DNA from: Heligmosomoides polygyrus polygyrus
Lineage: Eukaryota; Nematoda; Chromadorea; Rhabditida; Heligmosomidae
Assembly (NCBI GenBank): GCA_947396885.1
Contig: OX377206.1
Location: 7,487,050 to 7,551,049, forward strand
Reading direction: 5' to 3'
Length of the DNA stretch: 64,000 nucleotides
Position 1 is the first letter of the stretch; every line of letters begins with the position of its first letter. The translations under genes were made by a program, and so were the position numbers. Shown one piece after another: positions 61,766-64,000 of the stretch. Under the pieces are notes generated by a model that saw only the letters and a program-made list of their open reading frames with translations, was not told the DNA's origin and ran no database searches.

Positions 61766-62428
61766 CGAAATTATCACATGACCTAATTATTTTACCCAAA
61801 GATCCATATTTCCAGTAGCAAATGCTTTTGTATGACTAGAACTGTAGTCGTAGACCAGCGTTTTAATGTGCAAGCGTTTATAAAAATTTCTATTACACTC
61901 CAGTGCCCTGCAGTCAGCAAGTTGTAAATGTGGACTGATAGAACCTAGGAATCTCGACCCTTGAAGGATACAACATTACTCATAAGCTCTGTTTCACCTC
62001 TAACGCCTCAATTATATAATGGTCCCACTAGTAAGAAACTGGCCTTTTAGAGTACCGAACACGATGAAGACTCAGTGATCACTGTTTGCATCAACTCAAT
62101 TGCTAGAGTTTGTAGACACACTCTCGCAACATACTCTAAAGCTGTGCAGAGATTTGTTGGTATTACTGGCTCCGCAGAATCTGTATTCCTAGTTCGTTGC
62201 GTTCCTCGGGAATACCTTTCCTTGAAAGTGGCCTAGCTGAAAATTTTCAGGCCAACATAAATGCTCTTTACAGCACCTTACTACTTAGCCGACTAAAGAT
62301 GTGAATTTCACAGAACAACACGAGATTGTGTCTGAGGAGGCTGTCAGCACAATAGGTCTTGGGCGGAGGTGCTTTCTTGAATGCGTAGACACCATACAAT
62401 GAAGACCGAGCATATACCCTCTCCATCA

Positions 62429-62429
<1 letters not shown>
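61766..62429. other. Unassigned intergenic DNA
   Basis: No supported feature. Confidence 0.35.

Positions 62430-62515
<86 letters not shown>
62430..62515. repeat. (ATT)n microsatellite
   Basis: About 28 uninterrupted ATT units. Confidence 0.98.
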
Positions 62516-62539
62516 CCTCATATCTACATATCATATTAA

Positions 62540-63990
62540 ATCTCAGCGGAAGACCAGAAGAACCGCCTTGGTGTACAGAGGAGTGCACAGCATTAGCAAC
62601 AATCGTGCGATCTGCCTGATGCTCGTAGTCTACAAGCTGTTCACTCGAGTCATCTTGAATAGGGACAGCCATGCGAACAGGCAGAATTTCAGAGAGGATT
62701 CAGCACGATCCTCCACACATACACCATTGCGAAGCTCATCGAAGTGTCGCGAGAGTACAAGCTGCCGCTGTGCCTTACGTTCGTCGATCTGAAGAAGGCA
62801 TTCGACTCTGTAGAGACTGAAGCGGTCCTCGAAGCCCTGCTCACTCAGAGCGTTCCTACTCTGTACGTCAGAATCCTTCGAGAGCTGTACAGTGGATTCA
62901 CGACAAAGGTTTCGCCATTCTACAACAAGTCGTTGCCAACGTGAACAGAGAGGTTCGATGAGAGGGTATCCCCGGTTCTCTTCAGCGCCACCCTCAAAAA
63001 CGTCATTCGCGAACTAGAATGGGAAGACACGGAAGTGAAAGACGACGGATGGCAGCTACACCACCTAACACCGAGCGCTAGCCAGGCGGAGCGAATGCTG
63101 GCCGACTTTGATCGTGTACATATGTGGGAATGTTGGGCTGCAGCTGAATCTTACGAAGACGATGTTCATGAAGAACGGACGAGTTTCGGATGCCTCATCC
63201 TCGCTCAACGGAAAGAACATCTTCGAATGCTACAGATACGTGTATCTGGGTCGCGAAGTCAACATCACCAACTAACTAGCGCCGGAGCTGAGCAGGAGGA
63301 AACGAGCGGCTTGAGGAGCTGTCAAGAGTGTCGAAAGAGCAGTGGAGAAGACGAAGAACGTCGGGGCTCCGTACCTACCTTTTCGACTTCACTGTTCTTC
63401 CTGCCCTAACATACGGATCAGAGACCTGTAGCCGTATTCATGAACGTTCCCGGGATCTTCCCGGCATCCCACGGGAAGCGGCCTAGGCGAGAGAGCGAGG
63501 CAGGAGAGAGAGGCGAGAGATGAAATCGCTTATCTCCCTCCCCCGCCGCTTCATGAATAACGGTCCTGGGCTCTACAAAAGCATGATGAACAAGCGATCA
63601 GTATCGCGGAATCGAGAGGACGATGCTCGGAGTGACACGACTCACGCAAGTAAGAGAAGGCTTCGAGACTTCCGAGCTTCGCCGACGTTCGAAGATCAGA
63701 GATGCTGTCGCATGACCAAGTCGTCGAAAATTAGGTGGGCCACGTAATGCGCTTCGCAGACACTGACTAGATTCCGTGGGATGTCAAGCGAACACCAGGA
63801 TGCCCAATAACGCGTTGGTCGGACTTCTTCGCCAAAGCCCTTAACAAACAATATGACGCTATTCGTGTCCCTCGAGCGAAAAGGATCCATGGAGCACCCT
63901 GGAGCACCCTAGCACGCGGCGTGGACGTATGGAGACGCTGCTGGTGTCCACCCTACCCTCAGTAACTCTAGGACAAGTGGTTAGTTAATA
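62540..63990 (+). pseudogene. RTE LINE reverse transcriptase and C-terminus, relic
   Basis: Plus strand. VYKLFTRVILN starts the RT region; after a frameshift EVSREYKLPLCLTFVDLKKA, FDSVE follows, the RT motif with a catalytic aspartate. It continues VRILRELYSGFTTKVSPFYN, and in another frame ATLKNVIRELEWEDTEVKDD and GWQLHHL joined directly to TPSASQAERMLADFD. Related elements have RFADDIVLI between HHL and TPS, so the second catalytic Asp pair is deleted. 63690-63960 encodes the C-terminal block (GHVMRFADT-like, WSDFF(V/A)[13 protein letters not shown]). The 3' end is near 63990 (TAGTTAATACATAATT). There are multiple frameshifts. No endonuclease domain precedes it. Confidence 0.8.
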
Positions 63991-64000
63991 CATAATTAAA

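Noticed and set aside
1..64000. CRISPR array, prokaryotic operon or phage-type defence system
   Set aside because: No regularly spaced direct repeats with unique spacers, no tight same-strand gene runs, and clear nematode RNA and repeat signatures instead.

Overview
Organism. This is nuclear DNA of a nematode, most probably a strongylid such as a hookworm. Evidence seen here: an exact 22-nt nematode SL1 spliced-leader sequence (51380-51401), a complete U6 snRNA gene, a bandit-like mariner, RTE-type LINE pieces, and about two dozen tRNA-derived SINEs of one family. No bacterial operons, CRISPR arrays or rRNA genes are present, and I found no prokaryote-like system. The species call is inference. 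Layout. The window is mostly repeats with a few small, weakly supported host genes between them. 1-5 kb: edge of an LTR-retrotransposon integrase, a small three-exon gene candidate (1763-2268) and an RTE endonuclease fragment. 7-8 kb: a tRNA-Met-like repeat in two inverted copies. 9-22 kb: a SINE-dense zone with a possible divergent gene pair (11.7-12.6 kb), a deletion-derivative mariner (14491-15377), and an intronless multi-transmembrane pseudogene (18711-19630) split by a palindromic MITE. 22-25 kb: a candidate minus-strand gene, a 39-bp minisatellite, and three nested or abutting palindromic elements sharing TAA duplications. 25-33 kb: a small minus-strand two-exon gene candidate (27655-27974) with CCAAT/GC-box upstream DNA, a 156-bp MITE with a 9-bp target duplication, large palindromes and a terminal exon candidate (32858-32969). 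33-44 kb: more SINEs, a 374-bp SINE palindrome, a mariner-like element with poly-G termini (35351-36264), a tRNA-Gly-like gene and a degenerate Tc1 element (42271-43976) carrying a second copy of the 156-bp MITE in its terminal repeat. 44-50 kb: a TTCGAA-rich higher-order satellite and more palindromes. 49.5-55 kb: the best host gene candidate (three exons 49465-54197, 115 aa), the SL1 copy, and a frameshifted minus-strand coding segment. 55-59.6 kb: a purine-rich non-autonomous element with hairpin ends, its minisatellite and a 200-base assembly gap. 59.6-64 kb: another Tc1/mariner relic, a U6 gene inside a 177-bp duplication of its own promoter, and an RTE reverse-transcriptase relic that has lost its catalytic box. 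How parts relate. Most transposase and reverse-transcriptase reading frames are broken, so the mobile DNA here is largely relic or non-autonomous. SINEs, MITEs and deletion derivatives would need enzymes encoded elsewhere. Host exon models rest only on splice-site and frame logic and need transcript support.
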